This document shows, piece after piece, positions 1 to 5,539 of a stretch of DNA of 7,586 nt. Below the pieces are notes generated by a model. It made no database searches, was not told the origin of the DNA, and saw only the letters and a list, made by a program, of their open reading frames with translations. Positions within the stretch are counted from its first letter, which is position 1. The number at the start of each line of letters is the position of its first letter. Both the position numbers and the translations under genes were made by a program. Source of the DNA: DASSJM01 sp049587975 (GTDB lineage Bacteria; Actinomycetota; UBA4738; HRBIN12); assembly GCA_049587975.1 (NCBI GenBank), contig JBAVEY010000092.1:1-7586 (forward strand). The letters run 5' to 3'.

Positions 1-643
1 GGTCGAGCCTGGCCGCCTCGAGCTTCAGTTCCGCGGTCTCGCCGGGTCGGGGCGCGGCGGTCTCGATCTCGCGGACCTGGTAGGCGAGTAGGTCCATCTG
101 GCGCTCGCGATCGCGCTCGCGCTCGTCGAGCTCGGCGAGCGCCGCGCGCGCCTCCCGGAGCGCGTCGTGTTCGATGCGCAGGGCCTCCACCGTACGGAGG
201 TGCTCGGCGCCCGCGTACCGGTCCAGGAACCCGGTCTGCGCGACCGTGGACAGCAGACGCTGCCCGTCGTGCTGGCCGTGCACCTCGACGAGCTCCCCCG
301 CGAGCTCGGCGAGCGCGGACACCGGGGCGAGCTGGCCACCGACGCGCGCGGTGCTCCGGCCCTCGGCGGTCACGGTGCGCGCGAGCAGGACCTCGTCGTC
401 CTCCGCCCACCCGGCGGCCTCCGCAGCTGGCGGCGCATCGAACCGCGCCTGCACCTTCGCCGCCGGGGCGCCGTCCCGCACGAGCGACGAGCCCCCCCGC
501 CGGCCGAGCGCCAGCTGGAGCCCGACCGTGACCATCGTCTTGCCGGTGCCCGTCTCGCCGGTGAGGACGTTCAGGCCGGGATGCAGCTCGAGGTCGAGGT
601 CCTCGATCACGCCGAGGCCACTGATGTGGAGCTCGCGGAGCAC
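1..643 (-). CDS. recN: DNA repair protein RecN, N-terminal part (cut by window edge)
   Basis: SMC-like ATPase of double-strand-break repair; the family gathers DNA ends and supports RecA-dependent recombination in the cytoplasm. The 214 visible residues begin MLRELHISGLGVIEDLDLEL, the typical RecN opening. A Walker A box GETGTGKT follows at about residues 29-36. A HGQHDGQRLL motif at about 122-131 matches the family's GQHEHQ-type segment. A charged helix leads to LLAYQVREIE at about 185-194, the start of the coiled-coil arm. Full-length RecN is usually 550-600 residues, so the rest of the arm, the Walker B box and the C-terminal ATPase half lie outside the window. Start is GTG at 643-641, only 9 nt after the NAD kinase stop with no clear Shine-Dalgarno, so translational coupling is likely. 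It is the last visible gene of the minus-strand operon. Walker A has T where many RecN have A (GETGAGK), a conservative change. Identification is firm from motifs plus position next to NAD kinase. Confidence 0.95.
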   Translation of the reverse strand, partial: MLRELHISGLGVIEDLDLELHPGLNVLTGETGTGKTMVTVGLQLALGRRGGSSLVRDGAPAAKVQARFDAPPAAEAAGWAEDDEVLLARTVTAEGRSTARVGGQLAPVSALAELAGELVEVHGQHDGQRLLSTVAQTGFLDRYAGAEHLRTVEALRIEHDALREARAALAELDERERDRERQMDLLAYQVREIETAAPRPGETAELKLEAARLD

Positions 644-652
644 GCGGCGATC

Positions 653-1498
653 CTAGACCGCTCCGCCGACGTTCCCGGGGAGGTCGAATTTGTCGCGGAC
701 GAGGTCGTGGAACGCCGGGGCGTCCTCGCGTCGGACGAACCGGGCGGGCGTCGGGGCGCGACCGATGCGCACCGTGGATCCGACGGGGAGCTCGAGGCTC
801 GCGCGACCGTCCGCCGAGAGCAACCCCGGCTCCTCGCCCACCACCTCGAGCCGGACGCGCTGGTCGGACGCGAGCACGAGTGAGCGGTCGAACACCATGT
901 GCGCCGCGATCGGCGTCACGACGAAGCACGGGACCGACGGCGACACGATCGGGCCACCCGCGCTGAACGAGTATGCGGTCGAGCCCGTCGGCGTCGCGGC
1001 GATGACCCCGTCGGCCGAGAACGTCGTGACGTACGCCTCGTCGACGAAGACCGCGAGGCGGATCAGGCGGTGCCGCGCGCTCTTCTCCACGATCACCTCG
1101 TTCAGGGCCCACTGCGGCTCGAACGACGAGCCCTCCGCCAGTACCGCCAGCCGCTCCTCGATCCGGGCCGAGCCGTCCAGCATGCGTTCGAGCAGGGCCG
1201 CGGCCTGATCGGGTTCGACCTCGGTGAGGAATCCCATCCGTCCGACCTTCACGCCGAGCACCGGGACCCCGGATCCGGACGCAACCCGCGCGGCGCGCAG
1301 GAACGTGCCGTCGCCGCCTACCGACACCACGAGGTCGAGCCCGTGAGCGAACGCGCGCGCGAGGGCCTCGTCCTCGGTGTCGTTCCCCTCGAGCGCGCGC
1401 GTCTCGATCCCGCGTTGCTCGAGCCACTCGCTCAGCGCCCGTGCGGCCTCGGCGGCCGCTGGGCGGGCGGGGTGGACGACGAACCCCGCGGCCTTCAC
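653..1498 (-). CDS. nadK: NAD kinase
   Basis: Phosphorylates NAD to NADP (ATP or polyphosphate as donor; polyphosphate use is common in actinobacterial members, also called ppnK). The 281-residue product has the usual family length and all key motifs: GGDG at residues 61-64 with the catalytic aspartate D63, the GRMGFL segment at 86-91, the NE motif at 133-134, the DGVIAATPTGSTAY nucleotide-binding stretch at 163-176, GGPI at 181-184 and TPIAAHMVFDR at 195-205. Residue 84 is K where many homologues have N (LGVN..GR); this is probably tolerated variation. The start is GTG at 1498-1496, preceded by a weak GAGGG Shine-Dalgarno six bases upstream. It overlaps the tlyA stop in a GTGA arrangement, which implies translational coupling. 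The reading frame stays open for about 960 bases upstream through tlyA, but that extension is a GC-driven shadow. The nadK-recN pairing is a widespread bacterial arrangement. Confidence 0.97.
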   Translation of the reverse strand: MKAAGFVVHPARPAAAEAARALSEWLEQRGIETRALEGNDTEDEALARAFAHGLDLVVSVGGDGTFLRAARVASGSGVPVLGVKVGRMGFLTEVEPDQAAALLERMLDGSARIEERLAVLAEGSSFEPQWALNEVIVEKSARHRLIRLAVFVDEAYVTTFSADGVIAATPTGSTAYSFSAGGPIVSPSVPCFVVTPIAAHMVFDRSLVLASDQRVRLEVVGEEPGLLSADGRASLELPVGSTVRIGRAPTPARFVRREDAPAFHDLVRDKFDLPGNVGGAV

Positions 1499-2298
1499 GC
1501 TCGGCCCTCGGTGATCCCGCGGGCCTGCTCGATCGCCTGATCGACGTCGAGCATCCTCCCGACCGGTCCGACCTCGGCGTGCATCGGGAACTCGAGGTTG
1601 CCCGCCGGCCCGGGGAGCGGCGAGGCCATGATCCCGACAGGCGCCAGCCCTTGTCCGAGGCAGGCGTCCGCCACACCGCGGATCGCGTCGCGCCACGCCG
1701 CCGGGTCCCGCACCACGCCGCCCGAGCCGACCCGCTCGCGACCGACCTCGAACTGCGGCTTGACCAGCAGGATCAGTTCGGCGTCCCGCGACGCCACCCC
1801 GGCGAGCGCCGGCATCGCCAGCCGGAGCGAGATGAACGACAGATCGGCCACCACGACTTGGGGAGCGTACGGCAGGAGCTCGGGGCGCAGGTCGCGGACG
1901 TTCGTCCGCTCGAGGACCGTGACCCGCTCGTCGGTCCGGAGCGCCCAGGCGAGCTGCCCGTACCCGACGTCGACCGCGACCACGTGCGCCGCACCCCGCC
2001 GGAGCAGGCAATCGGTGAAGCCGCCCGTCGAGGCGCCGGCGTCGAGGGCGTGCCGTCCCGTCACGTCGATGGCGAACCCCTCGAGCGCGGCCTCGAGCTT
2101 GCCACCCGCGCGCGAGACGAAGCGGCGGGGAGGGCCGACGAGCTCTACGGGAGCGCTCGGATCCACGAGCGTCGAGGGCTTGTTCGCCGGGCGGCCCTCG
2201 ACCAGCACCAGACCGCGCCGGACGGCGACCTGGGCCTCGCTGCGCGTCGCGGCCAGGCCACGGCGGACGAGCTCGGCGTCCAGCCGCCGGCGCGCCAC
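1495..2298 (-). CDS. tlyA: TlyA-family 16S/23S rRNA 2'-O-methyltransferase
   Basis: SAM-dependent 2'-O-methyltransferase. Characterised homologues methylate a cytidine in 23S rRNA helix 69 and, for the longer actinobacterial type, also one in 16S helix 44; loss of the methylation gives capreomycin/viomycin resistance. The 267 residues comprise an N-terminal S4 RNA-binding domain (about 1-55), a short linker RRFV (58-61), then an FtsJ-like Rossmann fold. SAM-binding LDAGASTGGFTD is at 85-96. The expected K-D-K-E catalytic tetrad can be placed at K67 (RAGGKL), D142 (ADLSFIS), K170 (LVKPQFE) and E226 (GNLEFP). The linker in M. tuberculosis is reported as RxWV; here F replaces W. Start is GTG at 2298-2296, 11 nt after the upstream gene's stop, with no clear Shine-Dalgarno. 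The stop overlaps the NAD kinase start (GTGA). The full S4 domain suggests the dual-specificity 16S/23S type, by inference. TlyA has sometimes been annotated as a hemolysin; the methyltransferase motifs argue against that as its primary role. Confidence 0.95.
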   Translation of the reverse strand: MARRRLDAELVRRGLAATRSEAQVAVRRGLVLVEGRPANKPSTLVDPSAPVELVGPPRRFVSRAGGKLEAALEGFAIDVTGRHALDAGASTGGFTDCLLRRGAAHVVAVDVGYGQLAWALRTDERVTVLERTNVRDLRPELLPYAPQVVVADLSFISLRLAMPALAGVASRDAELILLVKPQFEVGRERVGSGGVVRDPAAWRDAIRGVADACLGQGLAPVGIMASPLPGPAGNLEFPMHAEVGPVGRMLDVDQAIEQARGITEGRA

Positions 2299-2309
2299 GA
2301 CGACGGGCG

Positions 2310-2696
2310 TCAGGCCTGCTCGGTCGCGGAGGTCGTGGCCGGCGGGGCGGCGGTCGTGCGCTTGGCGCTGGTGCGCTTGGCCGTCGACCGCTTCCGGGCG
2401 GGCTTCTTGCCCTGCGCTCGCTCGAGCTCCCGGACGCGCTTGCGCAGGGCGTCGACCTCATCGCGCGAGGCCACGCCGATCGTCTTCAGCTGTGACTTCA
2501 CCTCGGTCTGCACCATCGTGGTGAGCCGTTCGCGGTTCTTGTTCGACCACGCCATCAGGTCCTTGGCGGCCTTCGACATCTGGTCACGGCCCTGACCCTT
2601 GGTCAGCGACTTCGCCAGATCCTGCGCCTTAGCGGGTGAGAGCTTGCCGATCGCCGCCTCCATGTACTCGCGAACCTGTTCCAGCACAACCGCCAT
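2310..2696 (-). CDS. Phasin-like small helical protein with histone-H1-like basic tail
   Basis: No catalytic role is apparent. The 128-residue product has three parts. Residues 1-75 are helical and resemble phasin / polyhydroxyalkanoate-granule-associated proteins (VVLEQVREYMEAAIG, then LSPAKAQDLAKSL and AKDLMAWSNKNRERL). Residues 76-94 (RDEVDALRKRVRELE) form a heptad-like coiled coil. Residues 95-128 are a low-complexity tail with repeats of the type KRSTAKRTSAKRTTA, then a neutral Ala/Thr/Pro end. The tail resembles bacterial H1-like or AlgP/PhaF tails that bind DNA or polyanions. There is no signal peptide or membrane segment. I chose ATG at 2696-2694 because a GAGGAG Shine-Dalgarno ends 8 nt upstream; an in-frame GTG at 2705 has no room for a site. 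A small gene occupies the same slot in mycobacteria (Rv1693) but is much shorter. Roles could include granule binding, nucleoid association or ribosome-linked scaffolding; none is shown by sequence. Confidence 0.85.
   Translation of the reverse strand: MAVVLEQVREYMEAAIGKLSPAKAQDLAKSLTKGQGRDQMSKAAKDLMAWSNKNRERLTTMVQTEVKSQLKTIGVASRDEVDALRKRVRELERAQGKKPARKRSTAKRTSAKRTTAAPPATTSATEQA
2356..2381. repeat. 11-bp direct repeat, 15-bp period, in the basic tail
   Basis: GTGCGCTTGGC occurs at 2356-2366 and again at 2371-2381, exactly 15 bp (five codons) apart. On the coding minus strand it encodes the repeated AKRT units of the phasin-like protein's tail. This suggests the tail grew by short in-frame duplication, as is usual for lysine/alanine tails. 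Confidence 0.8.
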
Positions 2697-2704
2697 CTCG
2701 ATCA

Positions 2705-2710
2705 CTCCTC
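2705..2710 (-). promoter_or_regulatory. Shine-Dalgarno GAGGAG of the phasin-like gene
   Basis: GAGGAG on the minus strand, 8 nt before ATG at 2696. It is the clearest ribosome binding site in the window. It decides the start: the upstream in-frame GTG at 2705-2703 overlaps this site and could not use it. Confidence 0.75.
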
Positions 2711-2751
2711 GGTTCCCTGCCCGGTCGGGGCGCCGTCCGACGCCACGACCA

Positions 2752-2757
2752 AGGATA
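2752..2757 (-). promoter_or_regulatory. Possible internal operon promoter (-10 TATCCT)
   Basis: The 93-nt gap between the HAD stop (2790) and the phasin-like start (2696) is the only sizeable gap in the minus-strand operon. On the minus strand it contains TATCCT, which fits the actinobacterial -10 pattern TANNNT. It would start transcription near 2745 and leave a leader of about 50 nt ending in the strong GAGGAG site. No good -35 is visible. This could give tlyA, nadK and recN their own transcript. It is an inference from a short, degenerate motif. Confidence 0.3.
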
Positions 2758-2789
2758 GCGCCGTAGCCACCCGCTCCCCTACTCCCCGA

Positions 2790-3560
2790 CTACTCGAGCA
2801 GCGCCGACACGTCCTCCGCGATCGTCGTCGGCCGGATGCCGGTGACCTCGACATCCGCCCGGCTCGAGACGCCGGTGAGCACGAGCATCGTGTCCCATCC
2901 GAGCCTCGCGGCCCCCTCGATGTCGGTGTCGAGGCGGTCGCCCACGACGAGCGGGCGGCCACCCCCGCCTCGTCGCAGGGCGGCCTCGAACAGGGGCGCG
3001 AACGGCTTGCCGACGATCTCGGGCACGGCCCCGGTGGTCGTGGTGATGACCGACAGGAGCGCGCCGGCGCCGGGCCACAGGCCGTCGGCTGCCGGGTACG
3101 ACCCATCGGCGTTGGTCGCGACCAGCTTGGCGCCGCGCTGGACCAGCAGGCACGCGGTCTTGAACTTCGCGTACGTCACCCCGCCGTCGAACCCCACCAC
3201 GACCAGGTCCGCGGCCGCGGGCTCGCCGTCGAGGACCTCGAGGCCTGCGCCGGCCAGCGCCCGGCGAAGCCCGTCCTGCCCGATCACGAACGCGCGACCC
3301 CCGCCCCGCTCCGCGAGCAGCTCGGCGGTCGCGAGGGCGGACGTGACGACCTCCGCCGGATCGGCCGGGATCCCGATGCCTCGGAGCTTGTCGGCGACCT
3401 GTTCCGGCGTCCGGGCCGAGTTGTTCGTGAGGAAGATGGGCCGGACGCCGCACCTGCGGAGTTCGGCCAGGGTCGACGGAGCCGAGGGGACGGCCTCGTC
3501 GCCTCGATACAGGACGCCGTCGAGATCGAACAGGATGCAGTCGTACCGCTCCGCGAGCAT
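2790..3560 (-). CDS. HAD-superfamily (subfamily IIA, NagD-like) phosphatase
   Basis: Predicted cytoplasmic sugar-phosphate or nucleotide phosphatase of the NagD / p-nitrophenylphosphatase group. The 256 residues carry the whole HAD set: motif I DLDGVLY with nucleophile D12 and acid/base D14, motif II TNNS at 45-48, a C2-type cap domain in between (about 60-170, with VVGFDGGVTYAKF at 111-123 and ATNADGSYP at 138-146), motif III lysine in GKP at 174-176, and motif IV GDRLDTDIEGA at 197-207 with metal-binding aspartates. The order and spacing are typical of subfamily IIA. Start is ATG at 3560-3558, sharing one base with the stop of the upstream TPR gene (TGATG), so the two are translationally coupled. 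A longer open frame upstream (to 3671) lies inside the TPR gene and is a shadow. The substrate cannot be told from sequence. In M. tuberculosis the gene in this position is Rv1692, reported as a glycerol-3-phosphate phosphatase; that role is plausible here but is inference from position and family only. Confidence 0.93.
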   Translation of the reverse strand: MLAERYDCILFDLDGVLYRGDEAVPSAPSTLAELRRCGVRPIFLTNNSARTPEQVADKLRGIGIPADPAEVVTSALATAELLAERGGGRAFVIGQDGLRRALAGAGLEVLDGEPAAADLVVVGFDGGVTYAKFKTACLLVQRGAKLVATNADGSYPAADGLWPGAGALLSVITTTTGAVPEIVGKPFAPLFEAALRRGGGGRPLVVGDRLDTDIEGAARLGWDTMLVLTGVSSRADVEVTGIRPTTIAEDVSALLE

Positions 3561-3946
3561 CAACCCGCGAGACGTTCGAGGGCGCGTTCGTAGTCGCCGG
3601 TCCCAGGACGCATGACGATGGCGAGCTTCAGGTGGCCGATCGCCCTCGTGCGCTGCCCGGTGCGTTCGCACGCGAGAGCGAGCGCGAAGTGCGCGTAGTC
3701 GCTCGCGGGCTCGATCTGCACGACCTTGGCGAACTCGCGTCGCGCGGGGAGGGTCCGTCCCGACATGTACAGCGCTCGACCGAGGGCCTCCCGGATCGAC
3801 GCCTTGTCCGGTTCCATGAGCTTCGCGCGCCCGAGCAGCATCGCGGCCTGATGGGGGTGGCCGTCGCGCAGGAACCCCACGCCACGCGAGAACAGGTCGT
3901 AGACGGTTTCCTCGGACGGGTCGGTCTCCGGGTCGCTGCTATACAT
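3560..3946 (-). CDS. Small TPR-repeat protein
   Basis: A 128-residue protein made almost entirely of tetratricopeptide-like helical hairpins: about residues 16-47 (ending AKLMEPD), 50-81 (REALGRALYMSGR through VVQIEPAS) and 84-115 (HFALALACERTG through MRPGTG). The N-terminus is short and acidic (SDPETDPSEE). There is no signal peptide, so it is probably a cytosolic interaction module; the partner is unknown. The ATG start at 3946-3944 is the only reasonable one that keeps the first repeat. No good Shine-Dalgarno precedes it. The start faces the DUF1015 start on the other strand with only 5 nt between them, so its promoter or leader must lie inside the DUF1015 coding sequence or it is leaderless. 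It overlaps the HAD gene by one base (TGATG). It is the first gene of the minus-strand operon here. It is much shorter than the Rv1691-type TPR protein; the longer TPR gene at 6490-7179 fits that family better. Confidence 0.88.
   Translation of the reverse strand: MYSSDPETDPSEETVYDLFSRGVGFLRDGHPHQAAMLLGRAKLMEPDKASIREALGRALYMSGRTLPARREFAKVVQIEPASDYAHFALALACERTGQRTRAIGHLKLAIVMRPGTGDYERALERLAG
3940..3945 (+). promoter_or_regulatory. Possible -10 element (TATACA) for leaderless DUF1015 transcript
   Basis: TATACA lies 6 nt before the DUF1015 GTG, a spacing that would place the transcription start on the start codon itself. It lies inside the first codons of the divergent TPR gene (ATG TAT AGC). 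The last base is not the T expected in TANNNT and no -35 is clear, so this is weak. Support comes mainly from the absence of any room for an ordinary promoter between the two genes. Confidence 0.3.
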
Positions 3947-3951
3947 GGTGC

Positions 3952-5136
3952 GTGTCCCGCATCTCGCCCTTCGTCGGCGTGCTGTTCGACCGCTCGATCG
4001 TCGGCTCGTACGACCTGGTCACCACGCCCCCCTACGACGTCATCTCCGACGCGCAGCGGCGGCATCTCCTGAGCGCGAGCCCGTACAACGTGATCCGCCT
4101 CGTCCTCGGACCTGACGACGCCGGCGACGGCGAAGCGGACGACAAGTATAGGCACGCGGCCCACGAGCTCGATGCATGGCGCGCTCGAGGAGCGCTCGTC
4201 CCGACCGACGGCCCGGCGTTCTTCCCGTACGAGATGCGGTTCTCGCTGCACGCTCGACCTCGCGCGATCCGCGGGCTCGTCTGCGCGGTGGAGCTCGAGG
4301 ACTGGGGCGGCTCCGTCGTCCCGCACGAGCAGACGATGCCCGGGCCGATCGAGGATCGCCTCCGGCTGATGCGTGCCGTCCGCACCAACCTGTCGAGCAT
4401 CCACGCCGTGTTCCGGGGCCCGAGCGAACCCTTCGCTGCGTTCGTGGATCGAGAAACGACGCGCGAGCCTGTGGCCTGGACCACGGACGAGTCGGGCGTC
4501 GAGCACCGGCTGTGGGTGAGCGACCCGGACCCCGACGTCGCGAACTGGCTCGACGCAGAGTCGCTGATGATCGCCGACGGGCACCACCGGTACTCGATGG
4601 CCCTGCGCTACCGCGACGAGATGCGCACCTCGCGCGGACCTGGACCGTGGGACCGCGTGATGATGTTCGTGGCCGACGCGGCCGTGCAGGAGCCGCCGGT
4701 GCTCCCCTTCCACCGGATCCAGACGGCCGGTCCCTTCCGGGCGGCCGGCCACCGCGTCCGCGACCTGAGCGAGGTCCTGGAGACCGTGGACGACGGCCGG
4801 CTCGTGTACGGGTCCGTGTCGCTCGAGGACGGGATCCTCGTCCACCGCGTCGCTGAGCTCACCGGCACGCCACCCGCCGTCTGCGCACTCCACGCGCAGA
4901 CCCTTCGTGGCCTCGACGAGCAGCTCCGGTACACCCCCGACGCGGTCGAGGCCGAGGACGCGGTGCGGGCGAGGGCCGCCGTCGCCGCCTACTTCCTTCC
5001 CGCCACCGACGCCGCCCGGATCCGTGAGGTGATCGACCGAGGCCATCGGCTGCCCCACAAGTCCACGTACTTCTGGCCGAAACCGCGCACGGGACTCGTG
5101 CTGCGCCCGCTCGACCTGGACGCGGCCGCAGGCTGA
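3952..5136 (+). CDS. DUF1015 family protein
   Basis: A conserved but functionally uncharacterised bacterial family (Pfam DUF1015), normally about 400-430 residues; this one has 394 and looks complete. Family hallmarks are visible in order: an N-terminal ISPFVGVLFD (residues 4-13), PPYDVIS (26-32), the SPYNVIRL strand (43-50), the TMPGPIEDRLRLMRA stretch (128-142), the histidine-rich IADGHHRYSMALRYRDE (207-223) and the C-terminal HKSTYFWPKPRTGLVLRPLD (369-388). The conserved DGHHRY and KSTYF..P motifs look like an active or ligand-binding site, but no reaction is established. From memory, homologues in Clostridia sit beside serA/serC, hinting at a link to serine metabolism; no serine genes are visible here. 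The start is GTG at 3952, set by alignment of the PF.G....D N-terminus. No Shine-Dalgarno is present, and TATACA at 3940-3945 lies where a leaderless -10 would be. The stop is 15 nt from the convergent ssb stop. Confidence 0.93.
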   Translation: MSRISPFVGVLFDRSIVGSYDLVTTPPYDVISDAQRRHLLSASPYNVIRLVLGPDDAGDGEADDKYRHAAHELDAWRARGALVPTDGPAFFPYEMRFSLHARPRAIRGLVCAVELEDWGGSVVPHEQTMPGPIEDRLRLMRAVRTNLSSIHAVFRGPSEPFAAFVDRETTREPVAWTTDESGVEHRLWVSDPDPDVANWLDAESLMIADGHHRYSMALRYRDEMRTSRGPGPWDRVMMFVADAAVQEPPVLPFHRIQTAGPFRAAGHRVRDLSEVLETVDDGRLVYGSVSLEDGILVHRVAELTGTPPAVCALHAQTLRGLDEQLRYTPDAVEAEDAVRARAAVAAYFLPATDAARIREVIDRGHRLPHKSTYFWPKPRTGLVLRPLDLDAAAG

Positions 5137-5151
5137 CGTTGCGGCGCCCGC

Positions 5152-5469
5152 TCAGTCGGGGACGACCGGCTCGAGCTTCTTGATCCCCGCGGCTACGACT
5201 TCCGTCATGCTCCGCGCTCCGGCCCCGCTCCGGTAGAAGCGGCGGACGAGTTGGCCGTAGACCAGCACGTCGTCGCCCTTCGCGATCGGCTTCAGGATCG
5301 GCTTGCCCACGTCCTTGTGCCAGACCGCGACGGGCAGAGGGAGGAGGCGCTTGCCCGCTTCCGGAACGGAGAGCCGGAGCTCGGTCACCTCGTCGCCCGA
5401 CGGCATCCGGCGTTCCACCGGATCAGCTGCGACGGTGCCAGCGAGCACCACGACGTTGACCGTCACCAT
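5152..5469 (-). CDS. ssb: Short single-stranded DNA-binding protein (SSB OB fold, no acidic tail)
   Basis: Predicted ssDNA-binding protein with one OB fold. The 105 residues read MVTVNVVVLAGTVAADP at the start, then VERRMPSGDEVTELRLSV (18-35), VAVWHKDVG (47-55), the family's KGD..VYGQLVRRFY (64-79) and end KKLEPVVPD. Housekeeping SSBs are usually 150-180 residues with a Gly/Pro-rich linker and an acidic DDDIPF-like tip that recruits repair proteins. Both are absent here. It also lies away from the usual rpsF-ssb-rpsR context, so it is probably a second SSB, comparable to tail-less paralogues such as Streptomyces SsbB. Start is ATG at 5469-5467, after the purine-rich AAGGGGGGAG ending 4 nt upstream; the frame is open further upstream (to 5589) but that part has no SSB similarity and overlaps the next gene. 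The gene diverges from the metallo-hydrolase and converges with DUF1015. GTG at 5466 is an alternative start. Confidence 0.88.
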   Translation of the reverse strand: MVTVNVVVLAGTVAADPVERRMPSGDEVTELRLSVPEAGKRLLPLPVAVWHKDVGKPILKPIAKGDDVLVYGQLVRRFYRSGAGARSMTEVVAAGIKKLEPVVPD

Positions 5470-5473
5470 CCGA

Positions 5474-5483
5474 CTCCCCCCTT
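5474..5483 (-). promoter_or_regulatory. Shine-Dalgarno-like purine run before ssb
   Basis: AAGGGGGGAG on the minus strand ends 4 nt before the ATG at 5469. It supports this start against the longer upstream frame. Confidence 0.6.
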
Positions 5484-5491
5484 CGCTGCGC

Positions 5492-5497
5492 ACCGTA
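5492..5497 (-). promoter_or_regulatory. Possible ssb promoter (-10 TACGGT)
   Basis: TACGGT on the minus strand fits TANNNT. Transcription would begin near 5485, giving a leader of about 16 nt that just includes the purine-rich ribosome site. No convincing -35 is seen. It lies in the 70-bp region shared with the divergent metallo-hydrolase gene. Confidence 0.4.
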
Positions 5498-5526
5498 GCA
5501 TCGGCCACCGACACGACCCGCGCGCG

Positions 5527-5532
5527 TAGACT
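5527..5532 (+). promoter_or_regulatory. Candidate leaderless promoter (-10 TAGACT) of the metallo-hydrolase
   Basis: TAGACT matches the actinobacterial TANNNT -10 pattern and ends 7 nt before the GTG at 5540. That is the spacing expected when the transcript begins at the start codon. No Shine-Dalgarno lies between. No clear -35 is seen, which is common for such promoters. Confidence 0.5.
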
Positions 5533-5539
5533 CGCGAGC

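Noticed and set aside
167..883. 238-residue plus-strand open frame
   Set aside because: It is antisense to recN and the 3' part of NAD kinase, is Arg/Glu/Pro-rich, and has no family-like motif. In 70% GC DNA the complement of a gene often stays open.
1499..2461. N-terminal extension of the NAD kinase frame upstream of GTG 1498
   Set aside because: It runs through tlyA in another frame and is Arg/Pro/Gly-rich, while the family-typical N-terminus begins at KAAGFVVHP just after GTG 1498.
1441..2595. 384-residue plus-strand open frame
   Set aside because: Antisense shadow of tlyA and the phasin-like gene; it is low-complexity RR/GE/DP sequence without structure.
3628..5058. 476-residue minus-strand open frame
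   Set aside because: Antisense shadow of DUF1015 that then runs through the short TPR gene out of frame. Both real genes have clear family motifs.
5303..5539. N-terminal extension of the metallo-hydrolase
   Set aside because: It is antisense to ssb and the intergenic region and has no MBL-like sequence; the fold starts at GTG 5540.
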